Shown here piece by piece: positions 19,050 through 28,042 of a stretch of DNA of 64,000 nucleotides. Origin of the DNA: Bacteroidota bacterium (GTDB lineage: Bacteria > Bacteroidota > Bacteroidia > Chitinophagales > Chitinophagaceae); the NCBI GenBank assembly GCA_030706605.1, contig JAUZOE010000001.1, forward strand, positions 62,001 through 126,000. The letters are read 5' to 3'. Within the stretch, counting starts at the first letter, position 1. Each line of letters starts with the position of its first letter. The notes under the pieces are model-generated. The model was not told where the DNA came from. It saw only the letters and a list, made by a program, of their open reading frames with translations, and did not search any database. The position numbers and the translations under genes are program-made.

Positions 19050-19376
19050 ATGAAAGCAGAAATTATTAAAAAGTTAAATCTTACAAGAGCAAATTTTTGT
19101 TTAAAAGAACCTAATCAACACCTGACCTTATACCATTATAAAAAAGATATTTTTATAGCGGAAAGTGATTTAAGTGATGGTGTGGCGACTTTGAATCTTG
19201 TTTACAGAAAAAGTTCACCGAATTATTATTACTCTCCTCTTCCTAGTGATTATCTCTTAAGTATGCCAAATTCTGAAATCGACCGCGGTTTAAACAGAAA
19301 TAATCAAATAGCTGATAATTTGATTATTACATCACCATTGGTGAATAATGGTCCTGCCGAGATAGATAATAGATAA
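19050..19376 (+). CDS. Hypothetical protein
   Basis: I do not recognise this 108-residue protein. It has no signal peptide and no membrane span. It begins MKAEIIKKLNLTRANFCLKE, with a tyrosine-rich middle (SSPNYYYSPLPSDYLLS) and an asparagine-rich C-terminal third. An open frame extends 11 codons upstream, but the ATG at 19050 is preferred because it follows an AT-rich leader and gives a typical N-terminus. It sits in an accessory patch with other unknown genes, 83 bases before the membrane/TPR gene. Confidence 0.45.
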   Translation: MKAEIIKKLNLTRANFCLKEPNQHLTLYHYKKDIFIAESDLSDGVATLNLVYRKSSPNYYYSPLPSDYLLSMPNSEIDRGLNRNNQIADNLIITSPLVNNGPAEIDNR

Positions 19377-19459
19377 ATAATCAATCAAATGATTTTTCAT
19401 ATATCATAATTTGATTTTACTAAAATGCAAACTACCTTTTGTAATTAAATTAACTAATT

Positions 19460-20047
19460 ATGCCCGAAACTAACGATAGCAATATTGATATTATAAAAGG
19501 TATGACTTATGAAGAATTTACCAAAGGAGTTCAGTATGATAAAACACTACAGTTCCACTTTGATGTATCATTTACTGATGAACGTAAATTCTTAAAAGGG
19601 TTTGGAAAAATAGCTTTTTATTTCTTTATGCTAGGCTATATGTATGGCCCTTTAATATTAATTCCTATTACAGCTTATGAATATCACAACTGGTATTTAC
19701 TTTTTGGAATTTTATTTTCATACTGGGGTACGTACATCGCATTTTCCAGAAAAAGGGGAGTATTGATTATACCTATAATTCTATTATGTTGGTTCTGGTT
19801 TAAGTATGGATTTCACCTTGATGATTATGGTATTCTTTTCTGCTTAAGTTTTATTGCGGGTCATATATTTTGTGGAATTGCAATTCAAACAGAAACCGAG
19901 TATGCAAAGATTGAGATTATGAAAGATCCCTTATTTTTCAACAAATTATCAAAAGAAGGAATTATCTATTTTCTCAAAAAAAATTCAGAAGAAAAAGTAA
20001 GCATGAATTCAGAAGCGTTTATGCTAACTGGGGAAGAAAAAGTTTGA
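19460..20047 (+). CDS. Four-span membrane protein, N-terminal part of a frameshifted membrane/TPR gene
   Basis: This 195-residue frame has a soluble N-terminus of about 45 residues, then four hydrophobic spans (around residues 50-70, 75-92, 97-115 and 122-142), then a cytoplasmic segment that ends abruptly at a TGA. The next bases in another frame encode tetratricopeptide repeats, and no start codon is available for them. I therefore read this as the front half of one protein of roughly 296 residues (19460-20351) broken by a one-base insertion. Removing one G from the GGGG run at 20030-20033 would join the frames. Function is unknown. Confidence 0.5.
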   Translation: MPETNDSNIDIIKGMTYEEFTKGVQYDKTLQFHFDVSFTDERKFLKGFGKIAFYFFMLGYMYGPLILIPITAYEYHNWYLLFGILFSYWGTYIAFSRKRGVLIIPIILLCWFWFKYGFHLDDYGILFCLSFIAGHIFCGIAIQTETEYAKIEIMKDPLFFNKLSKEGIIYFLKKNSEEKVSMNSEAFMLTGEEKV

Positions 20048-20351
20048 AAACCGTGATTTTGAAAATGCTATAGCAGATTTTGATAGAGCAATAGAACTGT
20101 CTCCACATTACAAATTAGCTTTAATAAGTAGGGGAATAGCAAAGGGCGAAATAAACGATAAGAATGGAGCTTTAGATGATTTTCAAAAAGCAATAGAATT
20201 ACCGCCTAAAAATGGTGATGCATATTTTAGCCGGGGAGTATTTTATTATCAGGAAGGAAACATAATGAATGCAAAATCTGACATCCAAAAAGCTAGGGAC
20301 TTAGGTTCCAAATTGGCAGCAGATTTTATTAAGGATTTAGATTTGAACTAA
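20028..20351 (+). pseudogene. Tetratricopeptide-repeat tail in the shifted frame
   Basis: In the +1 frame relative to the upstream membrane gene, about 105 residues of clear TPR sequence are encoded, with FENRDFENAIADFDRAIEL and GALDDFQKAIELP as two repeat cores and YFSRGVFYYQEGN starting a third. The frame is closed by a TAA at 20025-20027 on its left side and has no ATG, GTG or TTG near its beginning. It ends with TAA at 20349-20351. This is best explained as the C-terminal half of the preceding gene after an indel or a sequencing error. Confidence 0.6.
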
Positions 20352-20573
20352 ATAAATGCGTTTAACCTAACCTCCTTTACTTAGTTTTCAACTGAGTACA
20401 TTTCAATAACCATAGTTGCAAACTAAGGATAGGGATGTTGAACATCTGGAATAAGTAGATGTAGTTGTATCCCTAGGATTAATTATTTCAATTTTTTGGA
20501 AGTTTCGAAATGTGACAAAAAACTAAAAGCCTTCCCACGCCAATTTTTTATTTTTTATTTGTTTTAATTCACC
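20352..20573. other. Non-coding upstream region of the ribosomal operon
   Basis: AT-rich sequence with no supported frame. The expected nusG, secE and tRNA-Trp genes that often precede rplK are absent. I see no further structure here before the promoter at 20574. Confidence 0.4.
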
Positions 20574-20581
20574 TACTTTTG
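20574..20581 (+). promoter_or_regulatory. rplK operon promoter, -7 element TACTTTTG
   Basis: Exact TAnnTTTG match, 82 bases before rplK. The element and the following bases (TACTTTTGCAATCC) are identical to those before rpoB, suggesting matched transcription starts for the two halves of the split operon. Confidence 0.6.
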
Positions 20582-20662
20582 CAATCCCAAAAAAGTTCTT
20601 TATTAGAAATCATTAGCTGGGAGTTTCGGTAAATGCCGGAACGTTAACACCAAAAATTAATT

Positions 20663-21106
20663 ATGGCAAAAGAAATTACAGGCTATGTCAAGCTCCAATG
20701 TAAAGGAGGACAAGCCAATCCTGCACCCCCTATCGGGCCTGCACTCGGTTCAAAAGGTATCAATATCATGGAGTTCTGCAAGCAGTTTAATGCCAGGACA
20801 CAGGATAAACAAGGGAAAGTACTTCCCGTTCTCATTACAGTTTATGGCGATAAATCATTCGATTTTATCATTAAAACCCCTCCTGCTGCTGTTCAGTTAA
20901 AAGATGCTGCTAAAATTCAAAGTGGCAGTAAAGAACCTAACAGGAACAAAGTAGGCAAAGTTTCCTGGGGACAGGTAGAAGAAATTGCTAAAGATAAAAT
21001 GGCAGATTTAAATGCTTTTAGTCTTAACAGCGCAATGAAAATGATTGCCGGTACTGCCCGCAGTATGGGTTTAACCGTTGATGGAAAAGCCCCCTGGGAA
21101 AATTAA
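20663..21106 (+). CDS. rplK: 50S ribosomal protein L11
   Basis: L11 forms the GTPase-associated centre with 23S rRNA and is needed for stringent-factor activation. The 147-residue protein has the proline-rich N-terminal switch region [24 protein letters not shown] and the C-terminal RNA-binding domain with [12 protein letters not shown]. First gene of rplK-rplA-rplJ-rplL, preceded by a promoter and leader of about 75 nucleotides. nusG is not upstream, unlike in many bacteria. Confidence 0.97.
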   Translation: MAKEITGYVKLQCKGGQANPAPPIGPALGSKGINIMEFCKQFNARTQDKQGKVLPVLITVYGDKSFDFIIKTPPAAVQLKDAAKIQSGSKEPNRNKVGKVSWGQVEEIAKDKMADLNAFSLNSAMKMIAGTARSMGLTVDGKAPWEN

Positions 21107-21153
21107 ATTGTAAATGAGCTGCATACTCATGCAGAATTTAAACTTTTGAAAAA

Positions 21154-21843
21154 ATGATTACTAAAAAAAGAAAAGAAGCTAACGCTAAAATAGAGGCTGA
21201 TAAAGCCTACTCGCTCAAAGAAGCATCTGCGTTAGTTAAAGAAATAAATACTACCAAATTTGATAGTTCTGTTGATCTCCATATCCGTCTTGGTGTAGAT
21301 CCTAAAAAAGCTGACCAGGCTGTGCGTGGTACTGTTTCACTACCGCATGGTACTGGTAAAACAAAAAAAGTATTGGTACTTTGCACACCTGATAAAGAAG
21401 AAGCAGCGAAGACAGCCGGAGCAGATTTTGTAGGTCTTGATGAATTTATTACTAAAATTGAAGGCGGTTGGACAGATATTGATGTGATTATTGCTACTCC
21501 TTCGGTAATGCCAAAAATCGGACGCCTCGGTAAAGTATTAGGACCAAGAAATTTAATGCCCAATCCCAAAACAGGTACTGTTACCAATGATGTTGTAGCT
21601 GCTATCAACGATGTAAAAGGTGGTAAAATTGCTTTTAAAGTTGATAAGGTAGGGATTGTTCATGCATCTATAGGAAGAGTAAGTTTTTCTTCTGAAAAAA
21701 TAGAAGCTAACAGCCGGGAGTTAATTAATGCAATTATTAAATTGAAACCAGCTACATCAAAAGGAATTTATTTAAAAGCATTGAGCATGGCAAGTACTAT
21801 GAGTCCCGGCATTGCAATAGATACTAAATCTGTACAGAATTAA
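21154..21843 (+). CDS. rplA: 50S ribosomal protein L1
   Basis: L1 forms the mobile stalk near the E site and, in many bacteria, represses its own mRNA. At 229 residues it is full length. The conserved [20 protein letters not shown] region, the [13 protein letters not shown] motif and [22 protein letters not shown] are all present. It follows rplK by 47 bases in the same transcript. Confidence 0.97.
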   Translation: MITKKRKEANAKIEADKAYSLKEASALVKEINTTKFDSSVDLHIRLGVDPKKADQAVRGTVSLPHGTGKTKKVLVLCTPDKEEAAKTAGADFVGLDEFITKIEGGWTDIDVIIATPSVMPKIGRLGKVLGPRNLMPNPKTGTVTNDVVAAINDVKGGKIAFKVDKVGIVHASIGRVSFSSEKIEANSRELINAIIKLKPATSKGIYLKALSMASTMSPGIAIDTKSVQN

Positions 21844-21900
21844 TTAAATTTATTTGCTTCGGATTATAACTTATAATTCAATAGCGACAAAACAAATAGC

Positions 21901-22563
21901 ATGAACAAAGAACAAAAACAAGAAGTGATAGAAGCTTTGAAAACTAAATTTTCTCAGTATTCTAACTTCTATATTACCGATACAGAAAGCCTTTCTGTAG
22001 CACAAATCACTAATTTACGCCGCCATTGTTTTGATAAACAGGTGGAAATGAAAGTAGCTAAGAACACACTTATTAAAAAAGCTTTGGAAAGCCTTGATAA
22101 TGAAAAATATTCAGGTGTTTATGATTCTTTACATAAAGTTACCGCTTTAATGTTTAGCGAAAGTCCTAAAGACCCGGCTGTTATTATCAGCAGTTTTCGT
22201 AAATCATTGAACGGAGAAAAACCTACTTTAAAAGCTGCTTTCTTAAATGGAGATATTTTTGTAGGAGATAATCAACTAATAAATCTCACCAAAATCAAGA
22301 CTAAGAATGAATTGATAGGTGAAGTAATCGGATTGTTAATGTCGCCTATTCAACGTGTTATTGGCGCATTGCAAAACAGGCCTGAAACTACAGAAGCAAC
22401 AGAAGTAAAAGCAGAAGTGGTAGCCGAAATGGAAGTGAAAACCCCGGAAGCAGAAGCACCTAAAGCAGAAGCACCTAAAGCAGAAGCACCTAAAGCAGAA
22501 GATACGAAAGCTGCCGAAGAAGCGCCAAAAGCTGATGAAGCTGGATCTACTCCGGCAGAGTAA
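21901..22563 (+). CDS. rplJ: 50S ribosomal protein L10 with a long Ala/Glu/Lys/Pro-rich tail
   Basis: L10 anchors L7/L12 dimers to the ribosomal stalk. The first ~175 residues are a normal L10 (VIEALKTKFSQYSNFYITDTESLSVAQI, then the LRRHCFDKQVEMKVAKNTLIKKAL block and the hydrophobic L12-binding helix region). About 45 further residues form a low-complexity tail rich in A, E, K and P. It includes three perfect tandem copies of a 15-base unit at 22456-22500 encoding the pentapeptide APKAE. The tail is unusual in length for L10 and would be flexible and acidic. Stop is TAA, followed by a 148-base spacer before rplL. Confidence 0.96.
   Translation: MNKEQKQEVIEALKTKFSQYSNFYITDTESLSVAQITNLRRHCFDKQVEMKVAKNTLIKKALESLDNEKYSGVYDSLHKVTALMFSESPKDPAVIISSFRKSLNGEKPTLKAAFLNGDIFVGDNQLINLTKIKTKNELIGEVIGLLMSPIQRVIGALQNRPETTEATEVKAEVVAEMEVKTPEAEAPKAEAPKAEAPKAEDTKAAEEAPKADEAGSTPAE
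22456..22500 (+). repeat. Three tandem 15-bp repeats in the rplJ tail
   Basis: Three exact copies of GCACCTAAAGCAGAA lie end to end in frame, each encoding Ala-Pro-Lys-Ala-Glu. Exact identity suggests recent slippage expansion. Confidence 0.9.
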
Positions 22564-22711
22564 GTGTAGATTTATAAAAATGGAATTATTAATTCAAATA
22601 AATTAAAATCAATAATCTCAATAAGAGATTTACGAAACAAATTTTTTTAAAACCCTCCACCGGATCAGTTTAAATCTGAAAAGAAGGTGGAAAAAATTAA
22701 ACTTAAAAATC

Positions 22712-23083
22712 ATGGCAGACGTAAAAGCATTAGCCGAAAACTTAGTAGGCTTAACAGTAAAAGAAGTTCAGGAATTAGCTGAATTCTTAAAATCAGAATA
22801 TGGTATTGAACCTGCAGCAGCAGCAGTTGTTGTTAGTGCAGAAGGTGCCGGAGCCAGCGCAGTTGAAGAAAAGACATCATTCGATGTAATTCTGAAATCG
22901 CCCGGAGCTAATAAACTGGGAATTGTAAAAATCGTTAAAGAAATTACAGGCCTGGGATTGAAAGAAGCGAAAGATTTGGTAGATGGTGCACCAAAAGCCA
23001 TTAAAGAAGGTGTAGATAAAGCAACTTCTGAAGAAATTAAAAACAAATTGGCAGAAGCTGGTGCTGATGTTGAAGTAGTTTAA
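22712..23083 (+). CDS. rplL: 50S ribosomal protein L7/L12
   Basis: L7/L12 is the multicopy stalk protein that recruits translation factors. The 123-residue protein has the N-terminal dimerisation helices ([21 protein letters not shown]), the Ala/Val-rich hinge ([14 protein letters not shown]) and the globular C-terminal domain with [22 protein letters not shown]. In the 148-base spacer before it, TCCACC (22656-22661) can pair with GGTGGA (22686-22691), a possible L10/L12 mRNA element. A strong terminator follows. Confidence 0.97.
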   Translation: MADVKALAENLVGLTVKEVQELAEFLKSEYGIEPAAAAVVVSAEGAGASAVEEKTSFDVILKSPGANKLGIVKIVKEITGLGLKEAKDLVDGAPKAIKEGVDKATSEEIKNKLAEAGADVEVV

Positions 23084-23102
23084 TTTTCTGAATTCAATAT
23101 TT

Positions 23103-23136
23103 AAAAAGGCCGGAGTTTTAAAACTCCGGCCTTTTT
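23103..23136. terminator. Intrinsic terminator after rplL
   Basis: Perfect 17-bp self-complementary arms (AAAAAGGCCGGAGTTTT and its complement) directly after rplL, with A-run and T-run included in the stem. This ends the rplKAJL transcript before rpoB. Confidence 0.92.
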
Positions 23137-23210
23137 GTGTATTTGGATGTAATGTTTCAGGATTCCCTCAATCTTACTATAGCTTAATTGGGAGATAGTT
23201 ATAAAAACAA

Positions 23211-23240
23211 AAAAGGCGGTCAATAAATTGACTGCCTTTT
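23211..23240 (-). terminator. Intrinsic terminator of the azurin gene
   Basis: A 14-bp stem (one G-U wobble) with a two-base loop lies 22 bases past the azurin stop on the minus strand. The A-run to its left gives a U-run in the minus-strand RNA. Confidence 0.85.
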
Positions 23241-23262
23241 AAAAATATTATTTGAAAATATT

Positions 23263-23805
23263 TTATGGTTCTACAACAATTTTACCATGCATAGTCCCAA
23301 AGTGGCCGGGAAAAGAACAAATAAAATCATATACTCCCGCATCTGGAATTTTAAAAGAAATAGTCTCACTTTCTCCTGGTCCTAACAATTTAGTATGTGC
23401 AATGATATCCGAAGCCATAGCTGCAGGAATATGATCCGGCGCTGTAACGGCAGCCTCTCCAAAAGCCTGAACATCTGTACCCTGAGCTAAAATAACCACA
23501 TTATGAGACATAGCTTCTTTTGGAAGTTTACCTACATTTTTCATGGTTAATTTTACTTCCTGACCTGCCTTTATTTTAAATAAAGTCTTGTCAAATTGCA
23601 TGTTATCCATTCCGTCAATATGAATATCATCAGTGACATTTACTGAATCAATACCTGGAATATCAGCCCCCGGAGCTTCCACTGCAGGTGTCTGAGCTGT
23701 GGTTGTATCAGCAGTTGTCGCGGCGCTATCAGAAGATCCATTTCCTCCGCAGGAAGCTAAAAATAAAATTGATGCCATTGCAGGCAATAAGAATAATCTT
23801 TTCAT
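23263..23805 (-). CDS. Azurin-type cupredoxin lipoprotein
   Basis: This is a small blue-copper electron carrier of the periplasm, predicted to be membrane-anchored. Residues 1-18 form a lipoprotein signal peptide with Cys19 in the LASC lipobox. Residues 20-58 are a Gly/Ser/Ala/Thr/Pro linker. The azurin domain follows, with copper ligands His101 (MSHNVV), Cys163, His168 and Met172 in the pattern C-x4-H-x3-M. The likely role is electron shuttling to terminal oxidases or copper handling. Its place is odd: it is inserted on the opposite strand between rplL and rpoB with its own terminator, splitting the usual ribosomal/polymerase operon. Confidence 0.92.
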   Translation of the reverse strand: MKRLFLLPAMASILFLASCGGNGSSDSAATTADTTTAQTPAVEAPGADIPGIDSVNVTDDIHIDGMDNMQFDKTLFKIKAGQEVKLTMKNVGKLPKEAMSHNVVILAQGTDVQAFGEAAVTAPDHIPAAMASDIIAHTKLLGPGESETISFKIPDAGVYDFICSFPGHFGTMHGKIVVEP

Positions 23806-24044
23806 GTCTATTTGTTTATATATTTTTTAGAAAATGCAAAATTAAGGTTTATGGGGTACAATAAAATTTCTCATCCCATATTATGACTGTTAAATGATCA
23901 ATTTAAATAAATATTTAATAATTTTAGCATATATTTTATTATAGGTACATAAAGTATATATAAATATTTAGCCAAAAAAATAATTTCTTTGATTAAAGAA
24001 ATTATAAGATTATTTTTACTTACATTCAATTTCAAAAAAATGCT
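23806..24044. other. Non-coding region between the azurin gene and the rpoB promoter
   Basis: Very AT-rich divergent spacer containing the azurin promoter (not pinpointed) and leading into the rpoB promoter. No other feature was seen. Confidence 0.4.
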
Positions 24045-24052
24045 TACTTTTG
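24045..24052 (+). promoter_or_regulatory. rpoBC promoter, -7 element TACTTTTG
   Basis: Exact TAnnTTTG match 94 bases before rpoB, followed by the same GCAATCC as at the rplK promoter. It gives rpoBC an independent transcription start, which the terminator after rplL makes necessary. Confidence 0.6.
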
Positions 24053-24138
24053 CAATCCTTTAAATTTTGGTAAGTATTAAATTGCGTTTAAATTTCCATT
24101 TTAAGGGCTCTCTCATTTTAAAATATTTTAATTAAAAT

Positions 24139-27100
24139 ATGCCTTCAACTAAAGTAGCTCCAGCACAAAGAATCAGTTTTGGGAAAATTGAACATTTGGC
24201 GGAAACCCCCGATTTATTAGGGATACAAATACAGTCATTTAAAGACTTCTTTCAGTTAGAAACCACACCCGACAAACGTAATGTGGAAGGGTTGTTTCGT
24301 GTGTTTAAGGAAAATTTTCCTATAAACGATACACGGAATATTTTCATGCTGGAATTTCTTGACTATTTTGTCGATCCTCCCCGTTATACTATTGAAGAAT
24401 GTATAGAAAGAGGACTTACTTATGCGGTTCCTCTTAAAGCTAAACTACGTTTAAGCTGTAATGATGAAGAGCATGTAGATTTTCAAACTATTGTTCAGGA
24501 TGTTTTCCTGGGTAATATTCCTTACATGACTCCCAGAGGTACCTTTGTAATTAATGGTGCTGAAAGGGTTGTGGTTAGCCAGCTACATCGTTCGCCAGGC
24601 GTTTTCTTCGGCCAATCAGTACATCCCAATGGTACAAAGATTTATTCCGCAAGAGTAATTCCTTTTAAAGGAGCCTGGATGGAATTTGCTACAGACATTA
24701 ATAATGTAATGTATGCTTATATTGATCGTAAGAAAAAATTCCCCGTAACTACCTTACTTCGTTCAATTGGGTATGAAACCGATAAAGATATTCTTGAACT
24801 TTTCGGAATGGCAGTAGAAGTAAAGGCTGATAAAAAAACATTGAATGCCAATCTTGGAAAACGTTTGGCTGCAAGAGTATTACGTACCTGGGTTGAAGAT
24901 TTTGTAGATGAAGATACCGGTGAAGTAGTGAGTCTTGAAAGAAATGAAATAGTACTGGAAAGAGATACTATCCTGGATGAAGACAATATTGCAATGATTC
25001 TTGAGCTGGATGTAAAGAGTGTATTTATTCAGCGTGAAGAAGTAAGTGGTGATTATGCAATCATATACAATACCTTAAATAAGGATACCTCAAATAGTGA
25101 AATTGAAGCAGTTCAGCATATTTATCGTCAATTGCGAGGTGCAGATGCTCCTGATGATGAAACAGCAAGAGGTATTATTGATAAATTGTTTTTTAGTGAT
25201 AAGCGCTATGATCTGGGTGAAGTTGGCCGTTATAAGATTAATAAAAAATTAGGGCTGGATTATCCTATTACCAAAAAGGTATTAACAAAAGAAGATATTA
25301 TCTCTATTATTAAATACCTGGTATTGTTAACCAATGCCAAAAGTGAAATTGATGATATTGATCACTTAAGCAATCGTCGTGTTCGTACCGTTGGAGAGCA
25401 ATTATATGCGCAATTTGGAGTAGGTCTGGCACGTATGGCACGTACTATCCGCGAACGGATGAATGTAAGAGATAATGAAGTATTTACACCTGTAGATCTT
25501 ATTAATGCAAGAACATTATCTTCAGTTATTAACTCATTTTTTGGGACATCGCAATTATCGCAGTTTCTTGATCAAACCAATCCTCTGAGTGAGATTACGC
25601 ATAAACGTCGTATCTCTGCACTCGGGCCCGGTGGTTTAAGCAGGGAGCGTGCAGGATTTGAAGTACGTGACGTACACTATTCTCACTATGGACGTCTTTG
25701 TACTATTGAAACTCCCGAAGGACCGAATATTGGTTTGATTTCAACTCTTTGTGTACATGCCAAAATAAATGAAATGGGTTTCATCGAAACACCCTATCAT
25801 AAGGTTACAGAGGGCAAAGTGGATATGAAAAAAGTATATTTCCTGAGTGCAGAAGAAGAAGATTCTGCTAAAATTGCTCAGGCGAATGCACCACTTGATG
25901 AAAAATCCAATTTCATATTAGATAAAGTTAAATCACGTGAAACGGGTGATTTTCCTATTCTTGATAAAAATGAAGTAGAATATATGGATGTGGCACCTAA
26001 CCAGATTGTTGGTTTAAGTGCTTCTTTAATTCCGTTTCTTGAGCATGATGATGCCAACCGTGCATTAATGGGTTCAAATATGCAACGCCAGGCAGTTCCA
26101 TTGATTTTGCCACAGGCGCCAATCGTAGGGACAGGTCTTGAAGGAAAAGCGGCACGTGACGCAAGAATTCAGATACACGCAGATGGCGATGGTGTAGTAG
26201 AATATGTAGATGCCAATGAAATTCATGTTCGGTATAGCAGGAGCCATTCTCAAAAAATTGTTAGTTTTGAGAATGATCTTATCATATATAAATTAACCAA
26301 GTTTGTAAAAACAAACCAAAGCACTTCTATCAATCTTAGGCCCGCTGTGAAGAAAGGCCAAACTGTAAAATCAGGAGATTTCTTAACTGAAGGATATGCT
26401 ACCAAAGATGGTGAATTAGCACTCGGGCGTAATCTGAAAGTGGCCTTTATGCCATGGAAAGGTTACAATTTTGAAGATGCCATCGTAATCAGTGAAAAAG
26501 TAGTAAAAGAAGATTTGTTTACCTCCATTCATATTGATGAATTTGAACTTGAAGTACGTGACACCAAATTGGGCGAAGAAGAATTAACACCTGATATACC
26601 TAATATTAGTGAAGAAGCTACTAAAGATCTTGATCAGAATGGTGTAATAAGAGTTGGAGCGCACGTAAAAGAAGGAGATATTATTATTGGAAAAATCACT
26701 CCTAAAGGTGAAAGTGACCCTACCCCGGAAGAAAAACTGTTAAGAGCAATTTTCGGTGATAAAGCAGGCGATGCCAAAGATGCTTCTTTAAAAGCTCCGA
26801 GTGGAACCGAAGGCGTGGTAATAGATAAAAAATTATTCCAACGGGCAAAGAAAGATAAGAATGGTAAAGTAAAAGAAAAAGCTACTATAGAAAAGATTGA
26901 TAAAACTCATGAAAAGAATGTAGCTGACCTAATGGAATTATTGTTAGATAAGCTTCTTACTTTGTTAAAAGATAAAAGTTCAGCCGGCGTAAGCAATAAT
27001 TTTGGAGAAATGCTGATTGGTAAAAATGCCAAATTCACATTAAAAAATCTTGGGAATATTGACTATCAAAATGTAAATCCTTTAGGATGGACAGGCGATG

Positions 27101-27948
27101 CAAAAACAGATGATCATATCAATATTTTGTTACACAATTACAATATTAAATACAACGAGGAGCTAGGAAGGTACAAGAGAGAAAAATTTAATATTTCAAT
27201 TGGTGATGAATTGCCGGCAGGTGTATTAAAACTTGCAAAGGTTTATCTCGGTGTGAAACGCAAACTGAAAGTTGGAGATAAAATGGCAGGACGTCATGGT
27301 AATAAGGGAATTGTTGCCAAGATTGTAAGGCAGGAAGACATGCCTTTCCTTGAAGATGGAACTCCGGTAGATATTGTTCTGAACCCACTTGGCGTACCGA
27401 GCAGGATGAACCTTGGACAGATTTATGAAACAGTACTTGGCTGGGCCGGAGAGAAATTAAATAAAAATTATGCTACTCCAATCTTCGACGGTGCTTCTGT
27501 AGATGAAATTGCTGAGGAAGTAGCGAAAGCAGGACTTCCATTATTTGGTCATACTTATTTATATGATGGTGAAACCGGAGATCGTTTTGATCAAAAAGCA
27601 ACTGTAGGTATTATCTATATCATCAAATTACATCACATGGTTGACGACAAAATGCATGCACGTTCTATCGGGCCATATAGTTTGATAACTCAACAGCCTT
27701 TAGGTGGTAAAGCACAATTCGGTGGTCAGCGTTTTGGAGAAATGGAAGTTTGGGCACTTGAAGCCTATGGAGCTTCTAATATCTTACAGGAATTATTGAC
27801 TTTGAAATCTGATGATATTATCGGAAGAGCAAAAACATATGAGGCAATAGTAAAAGGTGATAATATTCCAAGGCCAGGTGTTCCGGAATCATTCAATGTT
27901 TTGGTACATGAATTGAGAGGCTTAGGGTTGGATTTACAATTCGAGTAA
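24139..27948 (+). CDS. rpoB: DNA-directed RNA polymerase subunit beta
   Basis: This is the second-largest subunit of RNA polymerase, lining the DNA/RNA channel. The 1269-residue length is normal for Bacteroidota. The rifampicin pocket ([23 protein letters not shown], given here only by its ends GTSQLSQF and EITHKRR) carries no obvious resistance substitution, and the following [20 protein letters not shown] is intact. The C-terminal clamp region with [23 protein letters not shown] is present. It starts its own transcript with rpoC, 94 bases before which it ends. Confidence 0.98.
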   Translation: MPSTKVAPAQRISFGKIEHLAETPDLLGIQIQSFKDFFQLETTPDKRNVEGLFRVFKENFPINDTRNIFMLEFLDYFVDPPRYTIEECIERGLTYAVPLKAKLRLSCNDEEHVDFQTIVQDVFLGNIPYMTPRGTFVINGAERVVVSQLHRSPGVFFGQSVHPNGTKIYSARVIPFKGAWMEFATDINNVMYAYIDRKKKFPVTTLLRSIGYETDKDILELFGMAVEVKADKKTLNANLGKRLAARVLRTWVEDFVDEDTGEVVSLERNEIVLERDTILDEDNIAMILELDVKSVFIQREEVSGDYAIIYNTLNKDTSNSEIEAVQHIYRQLRGADAPDDETARGIIDKLFFSDKRYDLGEVGRYKINKKLGLDYPITKKVLTKEDIISIIKYLVLLTNAKSEIDDIDHLSNRRVRTVGEQLYAQFGVGLARMARTIRERMNVRDNEVFTPVDLINARTLSSVINSFFGTSQLSQFLDQTNPLSEITHKRRISALGPGGLSRERAGFEVRDVHYSHYGRLCTIETPEGPNIGLISTLCVHAKINEMGFIETPYHKVTEGKVDMKKVYFLSAEEEDSAKIAQANAPLDEKSNFILDKVKSRETGDFPILDKNEVEYMDVAPNQIVGLSASLIPFLEHDDANRALMGSNMQRQAVPLILPQAPIVGTGLEGKAARDARIQIHADGDGVVEYVDANEIHVRYSRSHSQKIVSFENDLIIYKLTKFVKTNQSTSINLRPAVKKGQTVKSGDFLTEGYATKDGELALGRNLKVAFMPWKGYNFEDAIVISEKVVKEDLFTSIHIDEFELEVRDTKLGEEELTPDIPNISEEATKDLDQNGVIRVGAHVKEGDIIIGKITPKGESDPTPEEKLLRAIFGDKAGDAKDASLKAPSGTEGVVIDKKLFQRAKKDKNGKVKEKATIEKIDKTHEKNVADLMELLLDKLLTLLKDKSSAGVSNNFGEMLIGKNAKFTLKNLGNIDYQNVNPLGWTGDAKTDDHINILLHNYNIKYNEELGRYKREKFNISIGDELPAGVLKLAKVYLGVKRKLKVGDKMAGRHGNKGIVAKIVRQEDMPFLEDGTPVDIVLNPLGVPSRMNLGQIYETVLGWAGEKLNKNYATPIFDGASVDEIAEEVAKAGLPLFGHTYLYDGETGDRFDQKATVGIIYIIKLHHMVDDKMHARSIGPYSLITQQPLGGKAQFGGQRFGEMEVWALEAYGASNILQELLTLKSDDIIGRAKTYEAIVKGDNIPRPGVPESFNVLVHELRGLGLDLQFE

Positions 27949-28042
27949 TTTCTGGTTCCCGGTACATGGGAGCGAGTATAAAAATAATTTAGAACAAAAA
28001 TACAAAGCCCTTTTAGGAGGGTTTAGGGTAAATAAAAATTAT

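Noticed and set aside
20028-20047. Programmed -1 frameshift at the A-rich run of the membrane/TPR gene
   Set aside because: A -1 shift leads to the wrong frame; the TPR sequence needs +1. An indel in the GGGG run is simpler.
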